This document shows, piece after piece, positions 18,962 to 30,071 of a stretch of 64,000 bases of DNA; the first letter of the stretch is position 1; every line of letters begins with the position of its first letter. The notes beneath the pieces were generated by a model, which made no database searches, was not told where the DNA came from, and saw only the letters and a program-made list of their open reading frames with translations. Position numbers and translations under genes: made by a program. The stretch comes from Superficieibacter sp. 1612_C1 (GTDB taxonomy: Bacteria; Pseudomonadota; Gammaproteobacteria; Enterobacterales; Enterobacteriaceae), in contig NZ_JADGMI010000003.1 in NCBI RefSeq assembly GCF_015234305.1, forward strand, positions 372,001-436,000. The letters run 5' to 3'.

Positions 18962-19612
18962 TTAACCCCATAGCTGGGCGATGGAACGTTTGAACTGACG
19001 TGCCGCTTCTACCGGATCGGCGGCGTCGCGGATGCTGCGACCGGCGATAAAGACATGGATCGGGATGCCTTTAAACAGCGGCAGATCTTCCAGCGCCAGG
19101 CCACCGGTAACGGTCACTTTGAAGCCCATCTCAGAGAGACGTTTAATGGCGGTGATATCCGCCTCGCCCCACGCCACGCCTGCGGCCTGCGCGTCGCGGC
19201 TGCGATGATAGACCACCTGCTGAATGCCCGCGTCGCGCCATTGCTGCGCCTGTTCCCAGGTCCAGTAGCCGGTCAGTTCGATTTGCACGTCGCCGTTGAA
19301 CTCTTTCGCCACGTCCAGCGCCCCTTTGGCGGTATTGATATCGGCACAGCAAATTACCGTTACCCAGTCGGCGTTAGCTTCAAAACACATCCGGGAGAGG
19401 ATCTTGCCCGCGTCGGCGATTTTGGCATCCGCCAGCACGATTTTATGCGGATAGAGCGCCTTCAGATCGCGAACGGCGCGCACACCTTCACCGACGCAAA
19501 GAATGGTGCCGACTTCGATGATATCCACCTCTTCCGCAATCAGGCGGGTCGTTTCATAGGCGGAAGACATGGTCTGGTTATCCAGCGCAACCTGCAACAT
19601 AGGTAGTGACAT
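18962..19612 (-). CDS. ulaD: 3-keto-L-gulonate-6-phosphate decarboxylase UlaD
   Basis: A 216-residue member of the orotidine-5'-phosphate-decarboxylase suprafamily. It decarboxylates 3-keto-L-gulonate 6-phosphate to L-xylulose 5-phosphate. The Mg-binding and catalytic residues known for E. coli UlaD are in place: D11, E33, D62, K64 and D67 (DAKIAD). Twelve bp separate it from ulaC. Confidence 0.96.
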   Translation of the reverse strand: MSLPMLQVALDNQTMSSAYETTRLIAEEVDIIEVGTILCVGEGVRAVRDLKALYPHKIVLADAKIADAGKILSRMCFEANADWVTVICCADINTAKGALDVAKEFNGDVQIELTGYWTWEQAQQWRDAGIQQVVYHRSRDAQAAGVAWGEADITAIKRLSEMGFKVTVTGGLALEDLPLFKGIPIHVFIAGRSIRDAADPVEAARQFKRSIAQLWG

Positions 19613-19624
19613 TTCAATTCCCTC

Positions 19625-20092
19625 TTAAGCGGTTACCGCATTAGTGCGGTCGATTAAATCAAGGACGTCCTGCGCGGTGCGGCAGGCGCGTAAACGGTCG
19701 AAGTTGGCTTCGTCTTCAAAGAGATTAACGATTTGCATAATCCCCACCTCCTGATGCGTGTTGGCATCTACCGCCGCCATGGTGATCAGGATATCGACCG
19801 GGTCGTTGTCTTCGTGGTTAAACACCAGCGGTTTTTTCAGCGTCACCAGCGCAAAGCCGGTTTTTTTGACGCCCTCCTCCGGTCGGCCGTGCGGCATGGC
19901 CAGCCCCGGCGCGATGACGAAATACGGGCCGTGCTGCGCTACGCCGTCAAGAATGGCCTGGTAATAACGCGGCTCAACCACATCTGCCTTCACCAGCAGA
20001 TCGACACTGAGCTTCACCGCCTCCTGCCAGGTACTGGCCTCGGCCTGGAGAAGGATGGAATTATTTTCTGCCAGCGAATCACGTAATTTCAT
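19625..20092 (-). CDS. ulaC: PTS L-ascorbate EIIA component UlaC
   Basis: A 155-residue mannitol/fructose-type EIIA protein. The phosphorylated histidine is H68 in [12 protein letters not shown]. It receives phosphate from HPr and passes it to UlaB. Nine bp downstream of ulaB and 12 bp before ulaD. Confidence 0.96.
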   Translation of the reverse strand: MKLRDSLAENNSILLQAEASTWQEAVKLSVDLLVKADVVEPRYYQAILDGVAQHGPYFVIAPGLAMPHGRPEEGVKKTGFALVTLKKPLVFNHEDNDPVDILITMAAVDANTHQEVGIMQIVNLFEDEANFDRLRACRTAQDVLDLIDRTNAVTA

Positions 20093-20101
20093 GGCGCGTC
20101 C

Positions 20102-20407
20102 TTACTTCACGTCCTGCGGGAAATGCTCTTTGATCACTTCCAGCAGTTTCGGGCCGAAATCCGCAGGCGACAGCATATTGCGTACCCCCACCACATATTT
20201 ATTACCCGTGACGGTAATTTCCCCGGCGATATGCGTGGAGGCGATGATGATGTCCGCGCCGTTCAATTCGCTTTTGTATTCGCCGACGGCGCAGCTGTTG
20301 ACGGTATGGTCAATTTTCGACTGGGTCAGAAACTGGTCCACCTTCATTTTCATGATCATAGAACTGCCTTGCCCGTTACCACACACAGCCAGGATACGTA
20401 CGGTCAT
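20102..20407 (-). CDS. ulaB: PTS L-ascorbate EIIB component UlaB
   Basis: A 101-residue lactose/cellobiose-type IIB protein with phosphorylated Cys9 in the loop CGNGQGSS. I start at the ATG at 20407 (MTVRILAV, the E. coli N-terminus); a TTG two codons upstream also opens the frame but is not conserved. Located 11 bp after ulaA. Confidence 0.96.
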   Translation of the reverse strand: MTVRILAVCGNGQGSSMIMKMKVDQFLTQSKIDHTVNSCAVGEYKSELNGADIIIASTHIAGEITVTGNKYVVGVRNMLSPADFGPKLLEVIKEHFPQDVK

Positions 20408-20418
20408 AATCAAACTCC

Positions 20419-22176
<1,758 letters not shown>

Positions 22177-23241
22177 ATGAGTAAAGTGACAACCATTACC
22201 CGTGAATCATGGATCCTCAGCACCTTCCCGGAATGGGGCTGCTGGCTGAACGAAGAAATTGAACAGGAGCAGGTTGCGCCGGGGACCTTTGCTATGTGGT
22301 GGCTGGGTTGTACCGGTATCTGGCTGAAGTCTGAAGGCGGCGCGAATATCTGCGTCGACTTCTGGTGCGGCACCGGCAAACAGAGTCACGGCAATCCGCT
22401 GATGAAAAAAGGCCATCAGATGCAGCGTATGGCGGGCGTCCAGAAGCTTCAGCCGAACCTGCGCACCACCCCGTTCGTGCTCGATCCATTCGCTATCCGC
22501 CAGATCGACGCGGTACTGTCCACCCACGATCATAACGATCACATTGATGTGAACGTCGCGGCGGCTGTGATGCAGAACTGCGCGGATGACGTGCCGTTCA
22601 TTGGACCGCAAACATGTGTGGATCTGTGGATCGGCTGGGGCGTGCCGAAAGCGCGCTGCATTGTGATGAAACCCGGCGACGTGGTGAAAATCAAAGATAC
22701 CGAGATCCATGCGCTTGATGCATTCGATCGCACGGCGTTAATCACCCTGCCAGCCGATCAAAGCGCAGCGGGCGTGCTGCCAGATGGCATGGATCAGCGC
22801 GCGGTAAACTACCTGTTCAAGACGTCGGGCGGCTCGCTGTACCATAGCGGGGATTCCCACTACTCCAACTACTACGCGAAGCACGGCAACGAGCATCAGA
22901 TCGACGTCGCGCTCGGCTCTTACGGCGAGAACCCGCGCGGTATTACCGACAAAATGACCAGCGTCGATATGTTGCGTATGGCGGAAGCGCTGAACGCCAA
23001 AGTGGTCATTCCGTTCCACCATGATATCTGGTCAAACTTCCAGGCCGATCCGCAGGAGCTGCGCGTGCTGTGGGAGATGAAAAAAGATCGTCTGAAATAC
23101 GGCTTTAAACCGTTTATCTGGCAGGTGGGCGGCAAATTTACCTGGCCGCTGGATAAGGACAACTTTGAGTATCACTATCCGCGCGGCTTCGATGACTGCT
23201 TTACTATTGAGCCTGATTTACCGTTCAAATCATTCCTGTAA
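22177..23241 (+). CDS. ulaG: L-ascorbate-6-phosphate lactonase UlaG
   Basis: A 354-residue metallo-beta-lactamase-fold enzyme that opens the lactone ring of L-ascorbate 6-phosphate to 3-keto-L-gulonate 6-phosphate, the UlaD substrate. The metal motif is THDHNDH at 116-122; further ligands are likely in HSGDSHY (about 228) and PFHHDIW (about 278). AGGAG precedes the ATG. Monocistronic, ended by a strong terminator, divergent from ulaA. Confidence 0.96.
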   Translation: MSKVTTITRESWILSTFPEWGCWLNEEIEQEQVAPGTFAMWWLGCTGIWLKSEGGANICVDFWCGTGKQSHGNPLMKKGHQMQRMAGVQKLQPNLRTTPFVLDPFAIRQIDAVLSTHDHNDHIDVNVAAAVMQNCADDVPFIGPQTCVDLWIGWGVPKARCIVMKPGDVVKIKDTEIHALDAFDRTALITLPADQSAAGVLPDGMDQRAVNYLFKTSGGSLYHSGDSHYSNYYAKHGNEHQIDVALGSYGENPRGITDKMTSVDMLRMAEALNAKVVIPFHHDIWSNFQADPQELRVLWEMKKDRLKYGFKPFIWQVGGKFTWPLDKDNFEYHYPRGFDDCFTIEPDLPFKSFL

Positions 23242-23250
23242 AGGGTCCGC

Positions 23251-23280
23251 AAAGACGCTGCCGGGTGCAGCGTCTTTATA
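23251..23280 (+). terminator. Terminator after ulaG
   Basis: AAAGACGCTGC (23251-23261), a 5-nt loop and GCAGCGTCTTT (23267-23277). This perfect 11-bp stem begins with AAA and ends with TTT. Confidence 0.85.
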
Positions 23281-23362
23281 AATCTCCATCTCAACTTATG
23301 CTTAGCAATTTCAGGCTATTTCAAATATTATCTTTACCCATCATTTTTAATCGGAATAGCTC

Positions 23363-24118
23363 ATGACGGAAGCGCAAAGACATCAAATTTTACTGGATCA
23401 GTTGGCGCAGTCTGGCTTCGTAACGGTAGAACAGGTCATCGCCCGGCTTGGGATCTCTCCGGCAACCGCGCGGCGGGATATCAACAAGCTCGACGAGAGC
23501 GGCAAATTAAAAAAAGTCCGTAACGGTGCCGAAGCCATTAGCCAACAGCGGCCACGCTGGTCGCCAAGAAACATTCACCAGGCGCAGAATCACGACGAAA
23601 AAGTGCGTATCGCCAGAGCGGCAGCGCAACTGGTGAACCCTGGCGAAAGCGTGGTGATTAACTGCGGGTCGACGGCCTTTTTGCTCGGGCACGAAATGTG
23701 CGGTAAACCGGTGCAGATCATTACCAACTATCTGCCGCTGGCTAACTATCTTATCGATCAGGAGCATGAGAGCGTCATTATCATGGGCGGCCAGTACAAT
23801 AAGAGCCACTCGATTACGCTCAGCCCGCAGGATAATGAAAACAGTCTGTATGCCGGGCACTGGATGTTTACCAGCGGTAAAGGTCTGACGGCTGAAGGGC
23901 TGTATAAGACCGATATGCTGACCGCGATGGCCGAGCAGAAGATGCTTAACGTGGTGGGCAAACTGGTGGTGGTGGTGGATAGCAGCAAAGTGGGTGAACG
24001 CGCGGGGATGCTGTTCAGCCAGGCCGCGCAAATTGACCAGGTGATCACCGGTAAAAATGCCGACCCGGAGATCCTCAAAAAGCTGGAAGCTCAGGGCGTC
24101 AAAGTAACCCGCGTTTAA
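23363..24118 (+). CDS. ulaR: DeoR-family repressor of the ula regulon, UlaR
   Basis: A 251-residue protein. The N-terminal DeoR helix-turn-helix (about 6-60) includes [22 protein letters not shown]. The C-terminal sugar-phosphate-sensing domain (about 75-240) includes the [13 protein letters not shown] loop. In E. coli it represses ulaABCDEF and ulaG and is released by L-ascorbate 6-phosphate. Separate transcript after the ulaG terminator. Its last four bases overlap the 3' end of convergent yjfP. Confidence 0.95.
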   Translation: MTEAQRHQILLDQLAQSGFVTVEQVIARLGISPATARRDINKLDESGKLKKVRNGAEAISQQRPRWSPRNIHQAQNHDEKVRIARAAAQLVNPGESVVINCGSTAFLLGHEMCGKPVQIITNYLPLANYLIDQEHESVIIMGGQYNKSHSITLSPQDNENSLYAGHWMFTSGKGLTAEGLYKTDMLTAMAEQKMLNVVGKLVVVVDSSKVGERAGMLFSQAAQIDQVITGKNADPEILKKLEAQGVKVTRV

Positions 24119-24843
24119 AGATGACGCCGGAAAAAATCGACCGTACAGGACAGCGCTTCCGGCGTGATCCGGTGACGCACGCCGGCCTGCCACTGACAGG
24201 TCAGATGTTGATCCAGCCCGGCGTCCACCAGCGCCTGCTGTAAACGCCGCGTTTCTATCGGCGGGACAACATCGTCTGCATCGCCGTGCCAGAGCAGCAA
24301 AGGCCGGTCGGCAAGCGTGGCCAGTTGCTGCGTCACGTCCCAGCGGGCCAGCGTGTCCTGCTGCGCTGCAAAATCGGCTTCCTGCGGCGGAAACAGCGTG
24401 CAGGAGAGTTGGGTAAAATAACCAGACCCCATCAGGCTGGCAACGCACGCAATATCCGGATGCTGTGTCATCAGTCCCAGCGCCGTCATCCCGCCCATTG
24501 ACGCGCCCGCCACCGCCAGCCGCTGCCCGTCGACCCAGCCCTGTTGCACTATTGCTTCGCGAAGCGCGCTGAATTCATGGAAGTTTTGCTGCAAAATTTG
24601 CCAGAAATGAGTCATTCTCCCCTGCTCATCCCCGTGATAACGCGCCCCGTGTTCACTGGCATCCGGCATTACCACCCGGAATCCGGCCTGCGCCAGCGCC
24701 ACGGCAAAATAGCTATAAACCAGTTTCGACGACGTAAAGCCGTGATAAAACACAATACAGGGCAAAGGCTGATCTCCTTTACCCGCAGGAAAAGTATGTA
24801 ATATTTCAATATCGGCCAGCGTGCGCACGTCGAGTTCAATCAT
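24115..24843 (-). CDS. yjfP: Alpha/beta-hydrolase carboxylesterase YjfP
   Basis: A 242-residue protein homologous to E. coli YjfP (249), an esterase active on short acyl esters and acylated sugars. Nucleophile S115 is in GASMG. The acid is likely D188 or D190 in WHGDADDVV and the base H224 in GVRH. The oxyanion region is FYHGFTSS (32-39). No signal peptide is present. It is more diverged from E. coli than the neighbouring ula genes. Confidence 0.9.
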   Translation of the reverse strand: MIELDVRTLADIEILHTFPAGKGDQPLPCIVFYHGFTSSKLVYSYFAVALAQAGFRVVMPDASEHGARYHGDEQGRMTHFWQILQQNFHEFSALREAIVQQGWVDGQRLAVAGASMGGMTALGLMTQHPDIACVASLMGSGYFTQLSCTLFPPQEADFAAQQDTLARWDVTQQLATLADRPLLLWHGDADDVVPPIETRRLQQALVDAGLDQHLTCQWQAGVRHRITPEALSCTVDFFRRHL

Positions 24844-25049
24844 AGATTTACTCCTCTTTTATGCTGGTATGCCATGCACCCGCCTGATAAGCAAGGCGCA
24901 GAAACAAACGCCTGCGCCAGAATGTTGAGAAGTGGCTTACATTTTTCAACTATTTTCATTCGAAAATAGCGGCAGGGGTAACAAATTGGGAACATTCCCC
25001 TAAATGCAAGGGCAATTCCCACTACACTAGGGCTATCAGGAGAAGAGTT

Positions 25050-25361
25050 ATGAAAATTATGCGCCGTATTGCTCCGTTAATACTGATTACGTTGTTGAGC
25101 GGTTGTAGCGTGCTGGAAGGAACTCCCAAAGCGCCGCCACCGGTGACCGATTCTCCCCAGGAGATCCAGCGTAACCAGACGCAAGGATTGCAGCGGATGG
25201 GTACGGTTAGCGTAATGATTTATGGTTCGCCAATGGATGCAGAAGATGCGATAAGAGCTAAAGCGGTTGCCGCCAAAGCGGATTACTACGTGATTATTAT
25301 GGTCGATGACACTATCTTCCCGGCCCAGTGGTATTCGCAGGCAATTCTTTATCGTAAATAA
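25050..25361 (+). CDS. bsmA: Biofilm/peroxide-stress lipoprotein BsmA (YjfO)
   Basis: A 103-residue lipoprotein. The signal peptide ends in the lipobox LLSGC with lipidated C19; a Pro-rich linker is followed by a DUF1471 (YhcN/BhsA) domain (about 40-103) ending SQAILYRK as in E. coli. E. coli BsmA contributes to peroxide tolerance and biofilm behaviour. A CTACACT -10 without a good -35 lies about 25 bp upstream, the pattern expected of an RpoS promoter (inference). Confidence 0.9.
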   Translation: MKIMRRIAPLILITLLSGCSVLEGTPKAPPPVTDSPQEIQRNQTQGLQRMGTVSVMIYGSPMDAEDAIRAKAVAAKADYYVIIMVDDTIFPAQWYSQAILYRK

Positions 25362-25506
25362 GGGGTTATGACTCTTTATTGATATTTACACTGCTTTGCG
25401 TCCATTCACGAATTCCTGTGCAAAATGATGTTCACACTGGATAACAGGATAAACACCCGCGACGGAGCGCATCGCTAAACGTTGGGGTAGTGAAAAGGAG
25501 CGAAGA

Positions 25507-25770
25507 ATGAAAAGAACGTTTGCTTTGCCCTCATTGAAATTTGCGGGCGCGTCGGCGCAGTCGGCTGAATTTGCCAGTGCGGATTGCGTTACCGGCCTCA
25601 ACGAAATTGGCCTGATTTCGGTCAATAATATTACCGGCAACCCGCAGGATGTCGAACGCGTGGTCGCGCGTAAAGCAGACGAGCAGGGCGCATCATGGTA
25701 TCGCATTGTCCAGATGTATGAAGAGCAGAATCCGGACAACTGGCGCGTGCAGGCGATTCTTTACGCCTGA
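25507..25770 (+). CDS. yjfN: DUF1471 small exported protein YjfN
   Basis: An 87-residue DUF1471-family protein. Its C-terminal 68 residues (from QSAEFASADC to QAILYA) are nearly identical to E. coli YjfN, reported as an activator of the DegP periplasmic protease. The N-terminal leader MKRTFALPSLKFAGASA is shorter and less hydrophobic than a usual signal peptide. Secretion efficiency is therefore uncertain, although cleavage after ASA is plausible. Same strand as bsmA, 145 bp away, and a distant paralogue of it. Confidence 0.85.
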   Translation: MKRTFALPSLKFAGASAQSAEFASADCVTGLNEIGLISVNNITGNPQDVERVVARKADEQGASWYRIVQMYEEQNPDNWRVQAILYA

Positions 25771-25819
25771 GGAATGACAGAGTATAAAAAGCAAAATAAC
25801 ACAATGGATGTGAGAGTTT

Positions 25820-26542
25820 ATGAACCGCTATGGACGCGGGCTGGCAGCGCTTTTATTATTTATCGCCTGCGGATGGCTTATCAAAACGGCTTTCTACGAA
25901 GGCTGGCTGCGTTTTAATTATCCCTCTCGCCAGCAGTGGCCCGTTCAGGGCATTGATGTTTCGCATCATCAGAACCTTATTGACTGGGCACAAATAAATC
26001 CGCGCGAGATTCAGTTTGTTTTTATTAAAGCGACTGAAGGCAGCTCGTTTCGCGACCCCACCTTTCAGCAAAACTGGCAAAACGCCCGCGCCAGCGGTCT
26101 GGTAACCGGCGCTTATCACTTTTTCTCCCTCTGTACCTCCGGCGAACAGCAGGCGCAAAATTTTATTGCCACGGTTCCTGTGGCTAAAAACGCGCTGCCG
26201 CCCGTGATCGACCTTGAATATGGCGCAAACTGCACGCCGCAGGATCGCGAGCAGGTCAGCGCCGCGCTACGCGTCATGACCGCTAAACTGGAGCAGGTCT
26301 ATCAGCAGAAAGCGATCCTCTACGCGACGCGCGAATTTTATGACGACTATTTGCAGCAGGATTTCCTGGCGCATCCGCTATGGATACGCGATATCTGGCG
26401 ACAGCCGTCGCTGCCTTACGACCGGCAATGGACCTTCTGGCAGTATGCTAATCGCGGCCATGTTCAGGGCATTAATACCGTTGTCGATCTGAACGTGTTT
26501 CAGGGCAGCCAGGCGCAATTCGATGCCCTGCTCCGGCGTTAA
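25820..26542 (+). CDS. GH25 muramidase (lysozyme-like), membrane-anchored
   Basis: A 240-residue protein with an N-terminal hydrophobic helix (about 6-24) acting as an uncleaved anchor or signal. The glycoside hydrolase 25 barrel spans about 42-238. Active-site residues are visible: D46 in GIDVSHHQ, E73 in FIKATEG, and the DxE pair D131-E133 in VIDLEYG. GH25 enzymes cut the beta-1,4 bond between N-acetylmuramic acid and N-acetylglucosamine. The gene is not at this place in K-12; it lies 49 bp after yjfN and overlaps the 3' end of convergent aidB by 4 bp. It may remodel peptidoglycan or be a domesticated phage-type lysozyme. Confidence 0.88.
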   Translation: MNRYGRGLAALLLFIACGWLIKTAFYEGWLRFNYPSRQQWPVQGIDVSHHQNLIDWAQINPREIQFVFIKATEGSSFRDPTFQQNWQNARASGLVTGAYHFFSLCTSGEQQAQNFIATVPVAKNALPPVIDLEYGANCTPQDREQVSAALRVMTAKLEQVYQQKAILYATREFYDDYLQQDFLAHPLWIRDIWRQPSLPYDRQWTFWQYANRGHVQGINTVVDLNVFQGSQAQFDALLRR

Positions 26543-28161
26543 ATCGTGCCGCCCGTCGCTCGCAGCAGTACGTCGTCCTGCACCTGTTCGCTAAGCAGGG
26601 CGCTACCGCGGGTGTCCAGCATCATCTGGCACCACGCCTGCGCTAACGGCGGCGAGGCATATTGCAGAAGCTGCGCTCCCGTTGCCAGTAAAGATAACTG
26701 CTGCGTGATTTCTCGCCCCTGCGCCTCCAGCGGCCTGCGTAACCGCTGCTGAAGCTGCCGCCAGGCGCGGTCGAAATGCCGATCCTGCCCTTTTACCGCC
26801 GCGTACTCCTCATCCAGCAGATCCATCGCGCCCGGCTGTTTTGCCAGCACGCGCAGGACGTCCAGGCACATAATATTCCCGGAACCTTCCCAGATGCTGT
26901 TGACCGGCATTTCGCGGTAGAGTCGGGGTAATTCGCTCTCCTCGCAGTAGCCGACGCCACCTAGCACCTCCATCGCTTCCGCGACAAACGGGATCCCCGC
27001 TTTGCAGATTGTAAACTTGGCCGCCGGCGTAAACAGCCGCGCCCACAGCGTTTCTTCTGCGCTATGCCGATGGTCCCAGGCGCGCGCCAGACGAAACATC
27101 ATTGCAGTCTGACCTTCAAGCTGTAGCGCCATCCGGCTCAGTACCTGACGCATGATCGGCTGGTCGATCAAACTCTTACCAAATGCCTGCCGCTGATGCG
27201 CGTGATACAGCGCTACCGAGAGCGCGCGCCGCATCATGCCGTGGCTTGCCAGCGCGCAGTCAAACCGCGTCAGGCCACCCATTTTCAGGATCTGCCGCAC
27301 GCCCTCGCCCTCTTCACCAATCAACCAGCCCGCGGCGTCCAGAAACTCCGCTTCGCTACTGGCGTTAGAGCGGTTGCCAAGTTTGTCTTTCAGGCGCTCA
27401 AGGCGGATGGCGTTACGCTGGCCGTCCGGGAGAAAACGCGGGACAAAAAAGCAGGAAAGGCCGCCTTTCGCCTGCGCCAGCACCAGATGTGCGTCGCTTT
27501 GCGGCACCGAGAAAAACCATTTATGCCCCACCAGCCGCCAGGAACCGTCATCCAGCGGCTCGGCTCGCGTGGTATTGCTGAGCACATCGGAACCGCCCTG
27601 TTTTTCGGTCATGCCCATGCCGATAAGCAGCCCGCGCTTCTGGCTGCCTGGCAGCACGTGCGGATCGTAGCGATCGCTGAGCAGCGGCGATAACCACTCC
27701 TTAAAGAGCGGTGGCAGGGTTTGTAGCAACAACGGCGTGGCGGCGAAGGTCATGGTAACGGGGCACAGCGTCCCCGCTTCCACCTGCGCATGCAGCATAA
27801 ATCGCGCTGACCGCGCCACGAACGATCCGCTGCGCGCCTCGGGCTGCCACGGCAAATTGTGCGTGCGATTGGCGCACAGCCCCTGCATCAGGATATGCCA
27901 CGCCGGATGAAAACGCACGTCATCCAGCCGCGCACCGGTCTGATCATAGCGCAATAGCTCCGGCGGGTTATGGTTCGCCAGACGTCCCAGCTCCAGCGAT
28001 TCAGCAGTACCGAGCTGCTGGCCAAGGCTGGCAAGAAGGTCGCAGTCCCATCCAGCACCCTCCCGCACCACGGCTTCACGGAGCGCCGCATCGGAGAGGA
28101 ATAAGTTGCTGTTATTAAGGGGAACTGGTTGATTAAAAACGGTATGCGTTTGCCAGGACAT
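26539..28161 (-). CDS. aidB: Adaptive-response acyl-CoA-dehydrogenase-like protein AidB
   Basis: A 540-residue FAD protein (E. coli 541). The acyl-CoA-dehydrogenase core includes MGMTEKQGGSDVLSNTT and EAMEVLGGVGYCEESELPRLYREMPV. A C-terminal extension rich in Arg (about 450-540) binds DNA in E. coli AidB, which protects DNA from alkylation and is induced by Ada. In K-12 yjfC and related genes follow; here rlmB lies next after a REP pair. Confidence 0.95.
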   Translation of the reverse strand: MSWQTHTVFNQPVPLNNSNLFLSDAALREAVVREGAGWDCDLLASLGQQLGTAESLELGRLANHNPPELLRYDQTGARLDDVRFHPAWHILMQGLCANRTHNLPWQPEARSGSFVARSARFMLHAQVEAGTLCPVTMTFAATPLLLQTLPPLFKEWLSPLLSDRYDPHVLPGSQKRGLLIGMGMTEKQGGSDVLSNTTRAEPLDDGSWRLVGHKWFFSVPQSDAHLVLAQAKGGLSCFFVPRFLPDGQRNAIRLERLKDKLGNRSNASSEAEFLDAAGWLIGEEGEGVRQILKMGGLTRFDCALASHGMMRRALSVALYHAHQRQAFGKSLIDQPIMRQVLSRMALQLEGQTAMMFRLARAWDHRHSAEETLWARLFTPAAKFTICKAGIPFVAEAMEVLGGVGYCEESELPRLYREMPVNSIWEGSGNIMCLDVLRVLAKQPGAMDLLDEEYAAVKGQDRHFDRAWRQLQQRLRRPLEAQGREITQQLSLLATGAQLLQYASPPLAQAWCQMMLDTRGSALLSEQVQDDVLLRATGGTI

Positions 28162-28297
28162 AACATCCTCCTCCTTCAGACATAATGGAGATAATTATGG
28201 ACAGCCAGGGAGGACGGGCGTGGGAGAAAGGTCACAGAAAAAGGATGACGGTGTGGTTAGCCGTTGCGCTGCGCGGGAGCGTCATACGCGCAAACCT

Positions 28298-28416
28298 GCC
28301 GGGTGGCGGCTTCGTCTTACCCGGCCTACGGGCGAAAGATTTGTGCGTGTAAATCGGCGTACGGGGAGCAGAACAGGAGCCCGATCGTAGGCCCGGTAAG
28401 CGCAGCGCCACCGGGC
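28298..28416. repeat. BIME: inverted pair of REP units between aidB and rlmB
   Basis: Unit one 28298-28329 (GCCGGGTGGCGGCTTCGTC...) and inverted unit two 28387-28416 (GTAGGCCCGGTAAGCGCAGC...). It pairs the same two REP subtypes as the cpdB-ytfH element. Confidence 0.85.
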
Positions 28417-28443
28417 AGGTTACCGCCCGCCAGCGCCCCGCCA

Positions 28444-29175
28444 TTAACCGCGCTGACGTACCGCTTCGAACAGGCAAATGCCGGTTGCAACCGATACGTT
28501 GAGCGATGAAACGCTGCCCGCCATCGGGATGCTGATTAACTCATCGCAATGCTCGCGGGTCAAACGGCGCATACCTTCGCCTTCCGCGCCCATCACCAGC
28601 GCCATCGGGCCGGTCATTTTACTTTGATAAAGCGTATGGTCTGCTTCGCCCGCGGTGCCGACGATCCAGATATTCTCTTCCTGCAACAGACGCATGGTAC
28701 GCGCCAGGTTGGTCACGCGGATCAACGGCACATTCTCTGCCGCACCGCAGGCCACTTTTTTCGCCGTGGCGTTAAGCTGGGCCGAGCGATCGCGCGGAAC
28801 GATCACCGCGTGAACGCCCGCCGCATCGGCGCTGCGCAGGCAGGCTCCGAGATTGTGCGGATCGGTAACGCCGTCGAGGATCAAAAAGAAAGGCTGATCG
28901 AGCGAGGCGATCAGATCCGGCAGATCGTTCTCCTGATACTGACGGCCCGGCTTCACGCGCGCAATGATCCCCTGATGCACCGCACCTTCGCTTTTCTCAT
29001 CCAGATACTGACGGTTCGCCAGTTGGATCACTACGCCCTGGGCTTCCAGCGCGTGAATAAGCGGCAGCAGACGTTTATCTTCACGTCCTTTCAGAATAAA
29101 AACGTCCTGAAAACGCTCCGGTGCGCGCTCCAGCAGTGCCTGCACCGCGTGGATGCCGTAAATCATTTCACTCAT
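28444..29175 (-). CDS. rlmB: 23S rRNA (guanosine(2251)-2'-O)-methyltransferase RlmB
   Basis: A 243-residue SPOUT (TrmH-type) methyltransferase, the E. coli length. It has an N-terminal L30e-like RNA-binding domain (about 1-75) and a C-terminal knotted domain with the SAM motifs [31 protein letters not shown] and [19 protein letters not shown] start at the ATG at 29175; the TTG before it is not conserved. In E. coli it is downstream of nsrR-rnr in one operon, but here an 11-gene cluster lies between. It therefore needs its own promoter. Confidence 0.95.
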   Translation of the reverse strand: MSEMIYGIHAVQALLERAPERFQDVFILKGREDKRLLPLIHALEAQGVVIQLANRQYLDEKSEGAVHQGIIARVKPGRQYQENDLPDLIASLDQPFFLILDGVTDPHNLGACLRSADAAGVHAVIVPRDRSAQLNATAKKVACGAAENVPLIRVTNLARTMRLLQEENIWIVGTAGEADHTLYQSKMTGPMALVMGAEGEGMRRLTREHCDELISIPMAGSVSSLNVSVATGICLFEAVRQRG

Positions 29176-29229
29176 CAAAGGTACTCATTTTAGGCGGGTT
29201 GCGCCGGGTTATCGGGTGATTACTCGCCC

Positions 29230-29235
29230 ATTATA
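29230..29235 (-). promoter_or_regulatory. -10 element of a probable rlmB promoter
   Basis: The minus strand reads GGTTATAATGGG, a perfect TATAAT about 55 bp before the rlmB start. The -35 is weak. It would let rlmB be expressed independently of the accessory cluster that separates it from rnr. Confidence 0.5.
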
Positions 29236-29270
29236 ACCGACATCGCCCGCAGGTCGACTCCCTCCGGGTG

Positions 29271-30071
29271 TTAACCGTTGACGGCGAGGCGGGCGGCATC
29301 CATTCCCGGCGGATGCGCGGGCAGGATCGCATCGAGCAAATAACGTGTATAGGGATGGGTGGGACGAGCGAAAATCTGCTCACTGTCGCCCTGCTCGACG
29401 ATTTTACCGCGATGCATGACGCCGACGCGATCGGCGATGTGGCGCACCACGTTCAGATCGTGAGAAATAAACAGGTAGGCCAGTCCGTACTCCCGCTGCA
29501 ACGCCATCAGTAAGTTGAGGATCTGCGATTGTATTGATACATCGAGCGCGGAGACCGGTTCGTCACAAACAATAAGCTTCGGCTTGAGGATCAGCGCCCG
29601 TGCAATGCCGATACGCTGCCGCTGGCCGCCGGAGAATTCATGCGGATAGCGCCTGGCATCCTCCGCATTCAGCCCGACCTGCGTCAACATTTCCGCCACC
29701 GCCCGCTGACGGTTTTTGATGCCGTGGATAATCAGCGGCTCTTCCAGGCTGTAGCCGACGGTCCGTTTAGGATCGAGCGAGGAAAGCGGGTCCTGAAAAA
29801 TCATCTGCATATCTTTGCGCACGCTGCGCCATTGCGCGGCGCGCTGCGAGAGCAGCGAGACGCCTTCAAATATCACCTCGCCGCCGGAAGCTGGCGTCAG
29901 GCCAAGCAACAGCCGTCCGGTCGTGCTTTTCCCGCTGCCGGACTCGCCCACCAGCGCCCAGGTTTCCCCCGGCTGGAGGCTAAAGCTGACGTCATCCACC
30001 GCCAGCACCTTCTGTCCACGGCGCTGAAAAGTTTTTGACAGATTGCGCACGGTTAATAGCGGTGTATTCAT
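29271..30071 (-). CDS. Dipeptide/oligopeptide-type ABC transporter ATP-binding protein (DppF-like)
   Basis: A 266-residue ATPase. Walker A GESGSGKS (42-49), Q-loop FQDP (92-95), signature SGGQ (147-150), Walker B with D170-E171, switch H204. The short oligopeptide C-terminal extension ends HPYTRYLLDAILP. DppF is about 330 residues, so the C-terminal metal-type extension is trimmed. Last gene of the 11-gene operon; its start overlaps the end of the DppD-like gene by 4 bp. It powers uptake with the partner ATPase. Confidence 0.88.
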   Translation of the reverse strand: MNTPLLTVRNLSKTFQRRGQKVLAVDDVSFSLQPGETWALVGESGSGKSTTGRLLLGLTPASGGEVIFEGVSLLSQRAAQWRSVRKDMQMIFQDPLSSLDPKRTVGYSLEEPLIIHGIKNRQRAVAEMLTQVGLNAEDARRYPHEFSGGQRQRIGIARALILKPKLIVCDEPVSALDVSIQSQILNLLMALQREYGLAYLFISHDLNVVRHIADRVGVMHRGKIVEQGDSEQIFARPTHPYTRYLLDAILPAHPPGMDAARLAVNG

